Shown piece after piece: positions 35,854 through 44,490 of a DNA stretch of 64,000 nt. How positions within the stretch are numbered: the stretch's first letter is position 1; every line of letters begins with the position of its first letter. The notes beneath the pieces are model-generated. The model was not told the DNA's origin. It saw only the letters and a list, made by a program, of their open reading frames with translations, and did no database searches. This stretch comes from Bog-473 sp963834405 (GTDB lineage Bacteria > Actinomycetota > Acidimicrobiia > Acidimicrobiales > RAAP-2). The DNA is taken from NCBI GenBank assembly GCA_963834405.1, contig CAWIBX010000002.1, positions 248,001 through 312,000 of the forward strand, in the 5' to 3' direction. The translations under genes and the position numbers were made by a program.

Positions 35854-36825
35854 ATGGCCTACACCATCGACGTGCACTTGTCGCCCGAGGACGTGCAGAG
35901 CCAGATGCGCGCGGACGCCCTCGAGGGACTCCAGGCCCGGGAGAAGTCCATTCCGCCGGTCTGGTTCTACGACGAGCGCGGCAGCAGGCTCTTCGAAGAG
36001 ATCACCCAACTGCCCGAGTACTACCCGACCCGGGCCGAGCGGGCGCTCCTCGAGACACACGCCCTCTCCATCGCTCAGATGTCCAAGGCCGACACGCTGG
36101 TCGAGCTGGGCGCCGGTGCGTGTGACAAGACCCGCGTGCTGCTCACAGCCCTCCAGGACGCGGGAACGCTGGTGCGCTACGTCCCGTTCGACGTAAGTGA
36201 CGAATTCCTCCGCAACGCGGCGGCCACGCTCTCCGAGGAGTTCGCCACCCTCGCCATTCATCTCGTGATCGGCGACTTTCATCACCACCTGACCGAAATC
36301 CCGACGGATGGGCGGAGGATGGTTGCCTTCCTGGGCGGCACCATCGGCAATCTCAATCCCGCGCAGCGTGCCCGGTTCCTGTTCGACCTGAACTGCACCA
36401 TGTCGAGCGACGACTCCCTGCTGCTCGGCACGGACCTGGTCAAGGACCGCACCCGCCTCGTGGCGGCGTATGACGACGCCGCGGGGGTGACAGCGGACTT
36501 CAACCGCAACGTCCTCTACGTCCTCAACCAGCAGCTCGGCGCGAACTTCGACCCGGGGCAATTCCGACACGTGGCGCTCTGGAACGAAGAGGAGCAGTGG
36601 ATCGAGATGCGTTTGCGGTCCGACGAGGCACGCGAAGTCTCGCTGGCCGGGGCGGGTATCACGGTCCGCTTCGAGGAGGGTGAGGAACTCCTCACCGAAA
36701 TCAGCGCGAAGTTCACACCCGAGAGGGTGGAACAGGAACTGGCCGACGCGGGCTTCGTCCTGGAGGGGATGTGGGGGGCCGACGACGGCGAGTTCTTGCT
36801 GTCGCTCGCTCACCCGTACTGCTGA
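35854..36825 (+). CDS. egtD: L-histidine N-alpha-methyltransferase EgtD
   Basis: 323 aa, full length. Trimethylates histidine to hercynine with SAM, the first step of ergothioneine synthesis. SAM elements VELGAGACDKTRVLL and YVPFDVSDEFL, and GGTIGNLNP are clear; the family's DLVKDRTRLVAAYDD and FNRNVL stretch is also present. It shares the operon with egtB, and overlaps the end of the convergent membrane-protein gene by 16 bases. egtA, egtC and egtE are not in the window. Confidence 0.95.
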   Translation: MAYTIDVHLSPEDVQSQMRADALEGLQAREKSIPPVWFYDERGSRLFEEITQLPEYYPTRAERALLETHALSIAQMSKADTLVELGAGACDKTRVLLTALQDAGTLVRYVPFDVSDEFLRNAAATLSEEFATLAIHLVIGDFHHHLTEIPTDGRRMVAFLGGTIGNLNPAQRARFLFDLNCTMSSDDSLLLGTDLVKDRTRLVAAYDDAAGVTADFNRNVLYVLNQQLGANFDPGQFRHVALWNEEEQWIEMRLRSDEAREVSLAGAGITVRFEEGEELLTEISAKFTPERVEQELADAGFVLEGMWGADDGEFLLSLAHPYC

Positions 36826-39575
36826 ACGAGCTCTCCCTCCTCGACACCGATCTTCTCCTCGCCGCCCGTACCCGGCCTCTGGCCGCGGCGCCGGGTGCGG
36901 CGCCGGACGACCCACACCACGGCCAAGACGACGAGCAGGAGCGTCGCCCCCACGGTGAGCACCGTCGCCACGCGAAGGTGTGGCGGGGTGTAGCGGAAGG
37001 TCACCACGTCATCGCCGGCCGGGATACGGATCCGCTGGGCCAGGTTGAACGATTCCACGGGCACCGCAACGGGGCTCCGGCCGTCGACCGACAGCGAACC
37101 CCTCCATCCCGAGTCCCACGCCACCGATCGGATGATGGAGGCAGGCGCCGTCGTAACGACGCGGACCTCCTCGGACTTGGTCGTGCTCGAAAGGACCTTG
37201 ACCGGCACCCGCTTCCCGCCGGCCGTCACCGCGCTGATCGGCAGAGGCGGCTTGTTCAGGCCGAACACCGTGTAGCTCTGCGCCATGCCCACCTGGCGCC
37301 ACGGGCCCGGCACGATCGCCGACGACAGCGAGCCGTCGAGTTCGAAGGACTGACCCGACACGTCAATCACCCCGAGGTGCGCCGGGAGAGAGGCCCCCAA
37401 GACCTGCACCGTGAGACCTACGCCTTCGGCCTTTCGAAGACGGCTGCTCACGGCGACTGATCCCGCCGCGACAGGAACGGGGACGGACCAACGAACCCGT
37501 CCGTCCGTTCCGAGCACTCCGAATCGTACGAGCGAGGAGGAGGCGGCCGGTTGCGTCAGGAGCAACCGGGCGGACGACGATTGCAGGGTCTCCCCGAAGA
37601 ACCACGAGGCGCGTTGACCAGTCTGAAGAGGCGGTCGCGGGCCGGGGAACAACGGGTACGCCTGATTGTTCAAATAGCCCTCAAACCCCCCTGGCATCGC
37701 GACGTCTGCGACGAACCCCTCGGTGATCACGTGGATCGAGTGGACGGTGCTCGGCGTCGAGGCGAGCGGGACCATGAAGTACTCCGGCACCGTCACGATC
37801 TCCTGGAGGTCCAGCGTATCCAGACTGCCGTTGGCGATCCCGCTGACGTTGAGCGAGTACTGCTCGTGCGTCTCCGTCGCCGCCTCGTAGTTCCCGTTCA
37901 CAATGGATGCGTAGCCCTGCACGGACGGCATGTTGGCCAGGATGTTGAGGTCCGGGATTCCCTGCAGGCTGGTCGGATAGCTCGCATAGGACTGCGGGTC
38001 GTAGTTCACGATCCGTCCCCCTGGCGGCAGGTTCTGGGCCATGAGCTGTTGCACGGGGGCGCTCCCGGAGAGGAGGTCGTTCGGGGCCGGGGAGCTGAGT
38101 TGGCTCGTGACCGCCATGATCCCGAGGTCCACCACGACGAAGGCCGAGACCAGCCTCCCCCATTGCAGCCGCGTCAACCTCGGACGCACCCACACGATGG
38201 CGGCCGCGCCTGCGCTGAGGACGAGCGCGACGATCGTCGCCTCGCGTACCGTCGAGGCTCTGCCCGGCGTCAACGTCACACCTGCGAAGACCGAGACCAT
38301 GGACGTCGGCGCCGCCAGCGCCCACACGGCAAGCCCTCCCACTATGCCCGCCGGCAGCAACGCGACGACGCGGTCGTACCATCGGTACCGCACCTCCGCA
38401 GCCGGCTCGCCGGCATCCGACCGGTCGAGCCAACCTGCGAACAGAACGCAGACCGCAGTTGACACCGTGATCACGTTGCGGCTCTGCAGCCGTTGACTGC
38501 CGTAGAGGGGCAACGAATTGAACAGGTGCTCGAGCGGCGTGTTCGAACCCAGCGCCAACAGATACCCGAAGAGCCCGACTACGTACCAGGTCAAGCGATC
38601 GCGACGGGAGATTCGACTGGGCCAACGGGGGTGCAACAGCGTCACCAGAGCGATCAACGGGAGAATCCCGAGATAGACGCCGACCTCGGGCAGGTTGTAC
38701 TGGGAGAAGAACCTTGCCTCGCCGATGTTCCCGTAGCCACCGTTGAGGTACGGCACCAACCAGAGGATGCTGAACGGAGTCGGATAGCTCCCGGCCACCG
38801 CGACGACGTGCCCGGCCCGCTGCGAGGCACGGATGGCCTCCAGGCCGGGCAACCACTGAATGGCGGCCAGGGAGAGAGCCAGCGCAGCGCCGACCGCGCA
38901 CCGCGACAACACCCGCCACCATCGCGACCAGTCGCGCCCAGCGGCAGACATCACCGCATAGGCGATGACGAGCAGCGCCTCGTCGAGCATGGCCTCGGGG
39001 GCTCCGGCGAGGATGACGGTGGCAAAGGCGACTCCGAGCAGGACGGACCAGCGCCACTTGCCGTCCTTGACGATGTGATGCACGGCGAGCAACATCCATG
39101 GGATCGCCAGGTACCCCTCGGTCATATCGACATGGTTGATCTGGCTGAGGACGGCGCCGGAGAAGGCGAACGTTGCACCCGCCAGGAGCGATGCCAACGT
39201 CGAGAGGGAGTACGCGCCGCGCAGGAAGACGTACATGCCGATCGCGAGCCCGGCGAACAGCACGACCTCCGTGGCGATCCAGGCCACGTTGGGCGAGAAG
39301 ATCACGAAGAAACCCATCAGCGGGTAGAAGGCTCCGGCGTTGAAGTCCGCCAAGAGAGGTGTGCCGCTGAAGATGTAGGGATTCCAGAAGGGCAGTTGCC
39401 CGTGGCGCAGCATGTGGCCGACCAAAGCGTGCAGCGGGTAGTTCTGCTGCAAATTGTCTCCGGTCAACAGGACCTGGCCGTCCAGGAGGTACGGGAGGAT
39501 GAAGACGGCGGCCGGGATCGCAATCAGGACGAGATAGGGCCACAGGGGGCCGGCCTTCGCTCGAAATCGGTTCAC
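36810..39575 (-). CDS. Large YfhO-like membrane protein
   Basis: 921 aa. About 12 membrane segments occupy residues 10-490, then a long extracytoplasmic beta-rich region and a final membrane helix (LTVGATLLLVVLAVVWVV) before a basic tail. The N-terminal GDNLQQNYPLHALVGHMLRHGQLPFWNPYIFSGTPL is a YfhO family hallmark. YfhO proteins are GT-C-type or accessory proteins; in Bacillus one takes part in glycosylating lipoteichoic acid. Here the gene is downstream of sqdB (117-base gap), so it may handle a sulfoquinovose-type sugar (inference). Confidence 0.75.
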   Translation of the reverse strand: MNRFRAKAGPLWPYLVLIAIPAAVFILPYLLDGQVLLTGDNLQQNYPLHALVGHMLRHGQLPFWNPYIFSGTPLLADFNAGAFYPLMGFFVIFSPNVAWIATEVVLFAGLAIGMYVFLRGAYSLSTLASLLAGATFAFSGAVLSQINHVDMTEGYLAIPWMLLAVHHIVKDGKWRWSVLLGVAFATVILAGAPEAMLDEALLVIAYAVMSAAGRDWSRWWRVLSRCAVGAALALSLAAIQWLPGLEAIRASQRAGHVVAVAGSYPTPFSILWLVPYLNGGYGNIGEARFFSQYNLPEVGVYLGILPLIALVTLLHPRWPSRISRRDRLTWYVVGLFGYLLALGSNTPLEHLFNSLPLYGSQRLQSRNVITVSTAVCVLFAGWLDRSDAGEPAAEVRYRWYDRVVALLPAGIVGGLAVWALAAPTSMVSVFAGVTLTPGRASTVREATIVALVLSAGAAAIVWVRPRLTRLQWGRLVSAFVVVDLGIMAVTSQLSSPAPNDLLSGSAPVQQLMAQNLPPGGRIVNYDPQSYASYPTSLQGIPDLNILANMPSVQGYASIVNGNYEAATETHEQYSLNVSGIANGSLDTLDLQEIVTVPEYFMVPLASTPSTVHSIHVITEGFVADVAMPGGFEGYLNNQAYPLFPGPRPPLQTGQRASWFFGETLQSSSARLLLTQPAASSSLVRFGVLGTDGRVRWSVPVPVAAGSVAVSSRLRKAEGVGLTVQVLGASLPAHLGVIDVSGQSFELDGSLSSAIVPGPWRQVGMAQSYTVFGLNKPPLPISAVTAGGKRVPVKVLSSTTKSEEVRVVTTAPASIIRSVAWDSGWRGSLSVDGRSPVAVPVESFNLAQRIRIPAGDDVVTFRYTPPHLRVATVLTVGATLLLVVLAVVWVVRRRTRRRGQRPGTGGEEKIGVEEGELVQQYG

Positions 39576-39692
39576 AGGCGGGGTTGGCCTTCCGGGAGTC
39601 CCTGGTATGCGCCGTGGACTCGGGGACCTATACAGCGGGATTCCGAAGGAACCGTACTTCCCGCTGACATTCGCCTCAGTCTGGTCAGATCC

Positions 39693-40916
39693 TCAGATCG
39701 AGCGGTCGGTGGGATGCTCGTCCTTCTGCTCGTCTCGCCGCAGGCGTGATTGCGGCGGCCGTACCAGCGAGCTCGAGGTCGATCGCCAGCTCACCTGCGG
39801 GCGAAGCGCCGAAGGGTCGAGCCGGTCGATGTGCACGCGCGCGATCGCCAGCAGGTCCTTGAGCAGGTCATCATCGAGCAGGAACGGGAGCAAGCCGAGG
39901 TCGAGCAGTTTGGTGTGCGCAGCCCGGTAATAGTGCTCTTCCATTTCGACCCGGGGGTCCTCCAGATGGATGACCTCGGCACCGCCCGCTGCCGCGGACA
40001 CCTTCTCGGCCAGTTCGTTCACCGAGAAGGATTCGGTGAACTGGTTGAACACGCGGAACTCCCCCGGCCCGGCCGGATGCCGGATCGCCAGTTCCACGCA
40101 GGCGAGAGTGTCCCGGATGTCGAGGAAACCGCGGGTCTGGCCGCCCTTGCCGTAGACGGTGAGCGCCTCGCCGGCCGCGGCCTGAATGACGAACCGGTTC
40201 AGCACGGTTCCGAAGACCGAGTCGTAGTCGAAGCGGGTCGCGAGGTCGGGGTGCAGGGTCGTCTCCGGGGTGGTCTGTCCGTACACGACGCCCTGGTTGA
40301 GATCGGTGGACCGCAGCCCCCAGGCGCGACAGCAGAAGGCGATGTTGTGGCTGTCGTGCACCTTGGACAGGTGGTAGAAGCTGCCGGGTTGCTTGGGGAA
40401 CGGCAGCACGTCGGTGCGGCCACGGTGCGTGATCTCTATGTAGCCCTCTTCGATGTCGATGTCGGGCGTGCCGTACTCGCCCATGGTCCCCAGCTTGACC
40501 AGGTGGATGGACGGATCCGTGTCGGCGATCGCGTACAGGAGGTTGAGCGTCCCGACCACGTTGTTGACCTGGGTGTAGACCGCGTGTTTCCGGTCGACCA
40601 TGGAGTAGGGGGCACTGCGCTGCTCGGCGAAGTGCACGATCGCGTCCGGCCGGAAGCTGCCCACCATGTCGTGGACGAAGTCCTCGTCGGTGAGGTCACC
40701 GACGTAGAGGTCGAGCTGCTTGCCCGAGACATCCGCCCAGCACTCGACCCGCCGGTGCAACGAAGCAATGGGGACCAACGAGTCGACGCCCATCTCGTGG
40801 TCGTAGCCCCGGCGGGCGAAGTTGTCGGCCACGCCCACGTCGTAGCCCTCCCTCGAAAGGTGAAGGGCAGTGGGCCAACCCAGATAACCGTCGCCGCCCA
40901 GTATCAGCACTCGCAC
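39693..40916 (-). CDS. sqdB: UDP-sulfoquinovose synthase (SQD1/SqdB-like)
   Basis: 407 aa. Makes UDP-sulfoquinovose from UDP-glucose and sulfite with NAD. Features characteristic of SQD1 are present in order: GGDGYLGWPTALHLS (NAD loop, residues 7-21), EQRSAPYSM, KLGTMGEYGTP with T144, SFYHLSKVHDSHNIAF with Y181 and K185 (equivalents of SQD1 Thr145, Tyr182, Lys186), DLNQGVVYG, GKGGQTRGFLDIRDT and RVEMEEHYYRAAHTKLLDLG. GGAGGA precedes the GTG by eight bases. Ends in a basic, low-complexity ~30-residue tail. A close archaeal homologue (Agl3) makes the same nucleotide sugar for glycoprotein, so lipid or glycan use are both open. Confidence 0.9.
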   Translation of the reverse strand: MRVLILGGDGYLGWPTALHLSREGYDVGVADNFARRGYDHEMGVDSLVPIASLHRRVECWADVSGKQLDLYVGDLTDEDFVHDMVGSFRPDAIVHFAEQRSAPYSMVDRKHAVYTQVNNVVGTLNLLYAIADTDPSIHLVKLGTMGEYGTPDIDIEEGYIEITHRGRTDVLPFPKQPGSFYHLSKVHDSHNIAFCCRAWGLRSTDLNQGVVYGQTTPETTLHPDLATRFDYDSVFGTVLNRFVIQAAAGEALTVYGKGGQTRGFLDIRDTLACVELAIRHPAGPGEFRVFNQFTESFSVNELAEKVSAAAGGAEVIHLEDPRVEMEEHYYRAAHTKLLDLGLLPFLLDDDLLKDLLAIARVHIDRLDPSALRPQVSWRSTSSSLVRPPQSRLRRDEQKDEHPTDRSI

Positions 40917-40946
40917 CGGATTTCCTCCGTTCCCGTGACGGCTACA

Positions 40947-40962
40947 TGTCACAAGCGTGACA
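40947..40962. promoter_or_regulatory. Perfect inverted repeat TGTCAC-AAGC-GTGACA upstream of sqdB
   Basis: A 16-bp palindrome with 6-bp arms, 31-46 bases before the sqdB GTG and immediately beside the start of a divergent promoter. Position and symmetry fit an operator that could control both sqdB and the MptB-like gene. Not assigned to a known regulator family. Confidence 0.5.
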
Positions 40963-40963
40963 A

Positions 40964-40993
40964 TTGCAGTCTCCTCCTGTAGGCTGGGATAAT
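40964..40993 (+). promoter_or_regulatory. Candidate promoter of the MptB-like gene (TTGCAG, 18 bp, GATAAT)
   Basis: TTGCAG (40964-40969) and GATAAT (40988-40993) are spaced by 18 bases on the plus strand, in the sqdB/mptB divergent gap. It predicts a leader of about 130 nt. The adjoining palindrome at 40947-40962 touches its -35 side. Confidence 0.45.
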
Positions 40994-41128
40994 CCTGAGA
41001 ATCCTGTTAAGGAACGTTTTTGGCTCTCCCCGTCGCCTCAACGTCTGTGACAGAATGACTCCAGTTCTATGACGATTTTTGGCCCGCGCCGCCGCTCTTC
41101 CCGGCGGTGCGAGTAAGGAATCACCCTG

Positions 41129-42754
41129 ATGGAGCTCGTCCCCCCGAGCCTTCGATCCGAGCGATCCGATACCCCTGCTCGCAGCGCCGAGACAGTAGAG
41201 CCGGCGGCGTCGGCTCGCGCGGATGCAACCTCGTCCGAGCTCCCACCGGTGCGCTTCACCCGCACGGCCATCCTGGGTGCGATCGGCACGAGCGCCATCG
41301 TGGTCGGAGCCGTCCTGGGGGGGCCGTCCTTCGGGACGCACCAGCCCGGTGCGTGGTTCTTCGGCGTGCCCGGTGGCCTGTTCGGCTCAGCCGGCACGAG
41401 CAACACCCTGCCACCGATCGCTTCGCTCGCGCTCATATTCGGAGGCCTGATCCTGCTCACCCGGGTCTGGCTCGGTCTGCTCAGGCTCTTGTCGCGCCAC
41501 CCGGGCTTCCCCGTCAAGCGCGTCGTGTTCGTGGTCGTGATCTGGGCGCTCCCTCTGATGCTGGCTCCACCCTTGTTCAGTCGCGACGTCTACACCTACG
41601 CCGCGCAGGGCGAAATGATGAGCCACCACATCAACCCCTACTCCTACGGCCCCAACGTCCTCGGCTCGACCCCGTTCAATGCATTCAGCGACCCCTTCTG
41701 GGCGAACACTGAATCGCCGTACGGCCCGACCTTCCTCGGAATCGACGGCGTCGTCGACCAGGCGTCCGGTCATGTGTTCCTGGTCGACCTGGTCCTGCTG
41801 CGCCTCCTCGAGGTCGCAGCCATCGCGATGATCGTCGCGGCGACACCGACCCTGGCCCGGGCGGTCAAACGCGACCCGGCCCACGCCGTGCTCCTGGGTG
41901 CGGGCTCGCCTCTCGTCCTGTTGTCCGTGGTCGGGGGAGCGCACAACGACGGGTTGATGCTCGGCCTGTTGATGGTGGGACTCGCCGTCGCCAAACGGTT
42001 CGGCACCGTCCCAGGCATCATCCTCTGCGCGCTCGCCGCCGGGGTGAAATCCCCGGCCGCGCTGGGTGTGCTCTTCCTCGGCTGGGTGTGGGCCGGCCCG
42101 GGCGCGTCCACGCGCCGCCGAATCGGGCACACCCTCGCCGCCGGCCTCATCGCGCTGGCCACCATGGAGGCGGTTGCCGTCGTCACAGGGACCGGATGGG
42201 GCTGGATACGGACCACGACGACCGCCGACGCCACCTTCACGGGTGTGACGCCGATCAACCTGGTGGCCCGGGCCGTCTCCATCGCCAGCCATGTCCTTCA
42301 ACTGCCCGTCTCGGTGCTCCAGGTCCGTCCCGTCTTCATCGTGCTGGGCCTCGCCCTCGCCGTCGGCCTGGGCGTGCGCTTCCTCGTGAGAGCGCCCCAG
42401 GACGGGGTCGTCCGCAACCTGGGACTGACCCTGCTCGTCCTCACCCTGCTCGGTCCCATCGTGTGGGCCTGGTACGTCACGTGGGGCATCGTCGTCCTCG
42501 CCGCCGTCGCCGTGGGACGGCTGCGCACCTTGGTGATCGCCGTCAGCACGTTTTGGGCCTTCGCCGGCGTGACCTCGGTCCACGGCATGTACATGCGGCT
42601 GCTCCACACCTCCGTCGCGACCGACCTGCTGCTCCTGGCCGCGCTGCTGGCCATCGCCATCGCCCCGCTGGCGCAGTTCGGCAGCGCCCGCGCCCGCTTT
42701 CCCCGAATCACGCCGGACGCCGGTCCGCCACTGCCGAGCGCCGTCGCCGCTTGA
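41129..42754 (+). CDS. MptB-like polyprenyl-phosphate-dependent glycosyltransferase (GT-C)
   Basis: 541 aa with about 13 membrane segments. SRDVYTYAAQGEMMSHHINPYSYGP carries the acidic/aromatic extracytoplasmic loop of the MptA/MptB alpha-1,6-mannosyltransferases, and ESPYGPTFLGID and VGGAHNDGLMLGLLMVGLA are family-typical. Mycobacterial members use polyprenyl-phospho-mannose to extend lipomannan cores. In this locus the acceptor is unknown, and mannose is expected only by homology. The start follows AAGGAA. Confidence 0.82.
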   Translation: MELVPPSLRSERSDTPARSAETVEPAASARADATSSELPPVRFTRTAILGAIGTSAIVVGAVLGGPSFGTHQPGAWFFGVPGGLFGSAGTSNTLPPIASLALIFGGLILLTRVWLGLLRLLSRHPGFPVKRVVFVVVIWALPLMLAPPLFSRDVYTYAAQGEMMSHHINPYSYGPNVLGSTPFNAFSDPFWANTESPYGPTFLGIDGVVDQASGHVFLVDLVLLRLLEVAAIAMIVAATPTLARAVKRDPAHAVLLGAGSPLVLLSVVGGAHNDGLMLGLLMVGLAVAKRFGTVPGIILCALAAGVKSPAALGVLFLGWVWAGPGASTRRRIGHTLAAGLIALATMEAVAVVTGTGWGWIRTTTTADATFTGVTPINLVARAVSIASHVLQLPVSVLQVRPVFIVLGLALAVGLGVRFLVRAPQDGVVRNLGLTLLVLTLLGPIVWAWYVTWGIVVLAAVAVGRLRTLVIAVSTFWAFAGVTSVHGMYMRLLHTSVATDLLLLAALLAIAIAPLAQFGSARARFPRITPDAGPPLPSAVAA

Positions 42755-42829
42755 CCCGACAGAGCGCCGTCGCCGCCTGACCCCGCCCGGCCTGACCCGC
42801 CGGACTGACGTCCAGCGCCGCAGTCCCGT

Positions 42830-43267
42830 TCAATCCGCCAAGTCCAGCGCCGACACGGTCCGCTCCGCCCGGAGCCGCACCACGAGCTCGCCGGCGACGC
42901 CGTTGCGCGCCCCGTACTCCTCCGCCCGTTCGGGTCCCATGTACCGTCCCCCGATCCGCGTCGCCCATCGACGCACCTCCGCGAGATCGGCGCTGATCTC
43001 GACGGCGCCCTCGACGACGACGAAGCTGAAGGGAGGGCGGTCGTCGTCGACGCAGAGCGACCCCCGCCCTGTGCGGGCCAGGTTGCGCCCTTTGACCGTT
43101 CGCTCGCCCGTGTTGAACACGAGCGAGCCGTCGGAATCGACGTCGTACCAGACGGGTGCCACGTGGGGTCGCCCGTCGGGCCGGACGGTGGCCAGCACGC
43201 CAGGTCGGGGCGGCACCGACGACAGGAACGCCGCCACCTCGGCTTCGCTCATCTCGCGATACGGCAC
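42830..43267 (-). CDS. PPOX-class flavin/F420-dependent oxidoreductase
   Basis: 145 aa split-barrel protein: LATVRPDGRPHVAPVWYDVDSDGSLVFNTGERTVKGRNLART is typical of pyridoxamine-phosphate-oxidase-like/F420 (Rv1155-type) proteins. KGRNLAR region should bind the phosphate of the flavin or F420. It probably reduces a small molecule; the substrate is unknown. It is the last gene of a cluster with SnoaL-like and EthD-like proteins (15 bases after the former). Confidence 0.82.
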   Translation of the reverse strand: MPYREMSEAEVAAFLSSVPPRPGVLATVRPDGRPHVAPVWYDVDSDGSLVFNTGERTVKGRNLARTGRGSLCVDDDRPPFSFVVVEGAVEISADLAEVRRWATRIGGRYMGPERAEEYGARNGVAGELVVRLRAERTVSALDLAD

Positions 43268-43282
43268 TCCCCTCGCCCCGAA

Positions 43283-43762
43283 CTACTCCGCGCCGCCGCT
43301 GTTGGCCGCGAAGGCCTCGAGCCAGGCGTTGATCATCGGGCCGAACGCGGCCGGGTTGTAGGCGTCCTCCTCGTAGGAGAACTTCATGTCCCCCGCGTAG
43401 TGCAGCACCGTGATGTTGTGCGCCTGGTGCACCGAGCCGTCGCCCGGATCCTGCATGCGGTTCTCTATCCGGCAGACCCACCACCCGCGCTCCTCGTCGC
43501 AGACGCACCACGAGTGGGGGAAGGAGGTCATCGCGTTGTTGGGCCATTCCGCCATCAGCGGGGCGATCCAGCGGTAAATCTCCTCGGGTCCCCGGAAGGT
43601 GCCGAACGTGTGCTCCAGGTAGACCGCGTCGTCGGTGAAGAGGTCTGCCCACTCCCGCCACTCGCCGCTGGCCGCACATCGGCCGGCCACCTCCATGTAG
43701 TGCTGGTGTGCCCGTTCCAGCTCCTGGCGGCTCCACCGGTTCGTCACGACTTCAGGATCCAT
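43283..43762 (-). CDS. SnoaL-like (NTF2-fold) protein
   Basis: 159 aa with a cone-shaped NTF2-like fold expected: LFTDDAVYLEHTFGTFRGPEEIYRWIAPLMAEWP, SWCVCDEERGWWVCRIENRM and DPGDGSVHQAHNITVLHYAGDMKFSYEEDAYNP. Family members include polyketide cyclases, isomerases, and dehydratases; the catalytic pair is not assignable. Overlaps the EthD-like gene by 19 bases, so translation is coupled. Confidence 0.8.
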   Translation of the reverse strand: MDPEVVTNRWSRQELERAHQHYMEVAGRCAASGEWREWADLFTDDAVYLEHTFGTFRGPEEIYRWIAPLMAEWPNNAMTSFPHSWCVCDEERGWWVCRIENRMQDPGDGSVHQAHNITVLHYAGDMKFSYEEDAYNPAAFGPMINAWLEAFAANSGGAE

Positions 43763-44466
43763 TCGCTCATGGTGACACTCCGGAAGGTGTCGAGGTCGAT
43801 GAAGGCGTTGATCTCCTCAATCATCTGGGTGACGTGCGCGTTCATCTTCTCGGGGTCGCCGTCGGCACAGTAGAAGAGCATCGGATCCGTCACGTGTTCC
43901 AGGGAAGGCCACGCCTCTTCCACGATGCCCCGTACAGGTGGGGCACCGTCGGTGACGGCGCGGAATACGGCGTTGCGCACGTAACGGGTGCGGGGTTGGA
44001 TCGCCTCGGTGATGGGTGAGATCCGCGTGTGCCACCGCGTGATCCACTCGTCAAATGTCTGCTCAGGAGGCTGTTGCAACAGGGCGACGGTGAGCACCCC
44101 GGGCGAGCGCTCGCCATCCGGCCAGTCCCGGGGCCCCGACCACTGGTTGCCCCCGTAATCGCGGTACAGCGACTCCACGACCGAATACCCGGCCAGACGG
44201 GTCGCGGCGGCGGACAAGGCCGCCTCGTACGGCGTCCGGTGCTCCAGCGTGTCGAGCCACACCGAGACCACCGCGTGCAGCGGCGTCTCCCCCTCCGGCG
44301 TGGGCACGGGTGGGGGGATGTCGCTCTCGGGATCCCGCACGTCCATGCTGAGCCCGTGCGGGGCCAGCGAGAGGAGCCGCGCCGCGACTTCGCCCTGCAT
44401 GACCGCGGCGGCTTCGGCGCGCGTCGCCTCCGGGTCGAGCCAGGCCAGGTACATCAGCTTCTCCAC
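43744..44466 (-). CDS. EthD-like (dimeric alpha/beta barrel) protein
   Basis: 240 aa; both halves resemble EthD/ABM ferredoxin-like domains (first with EKLMYLAWLDPEATRAEAAAVM, second with FDEWITRWHTRISPITEAIQPRTRYVRNAVFR). Such proteins sit with monooxygenases and CoA-ester enzymes in actinobacterial catabolic clusters. The assignment is by pattern only, and no catalytic residues can be named. GTG start; coupled to the SnoaL-like gene. Confidence 0.6.
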   Translation of the reverse strand: MEKLMYLAWLDPEATRAEAAAVMQGEVAARLLSLAPHGLSMDVRDPESDIPPPVPTPEGETPLHAVVSVWLDTLEHRTPYEAALSAAATRLAGYSVVESLYRDYGGNQWSGPRDWPDGERSPGVLTVALLQQPPEQTFDEWITRWHTRISPITEAIQPRTRYVRNAVFRAVTDGAPPVRGIVEEAWPSLEHVTDPMLFYCADGDPEKMNAHVTQMIEEINAFIDLDTFRSVTMSEWILKS

Positions 44467-44490
44467 GAGCCCCCCTTCCGTCTCAGCTCG

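Noticed and set aside
38493..39749. 418-codon plus-strand open frame opposite the YfhO-like gene
   Set aside because: Asp/Gly/Glu/Arg-rich shadow without motifs; the minus-strand protein has regular membrane segments.
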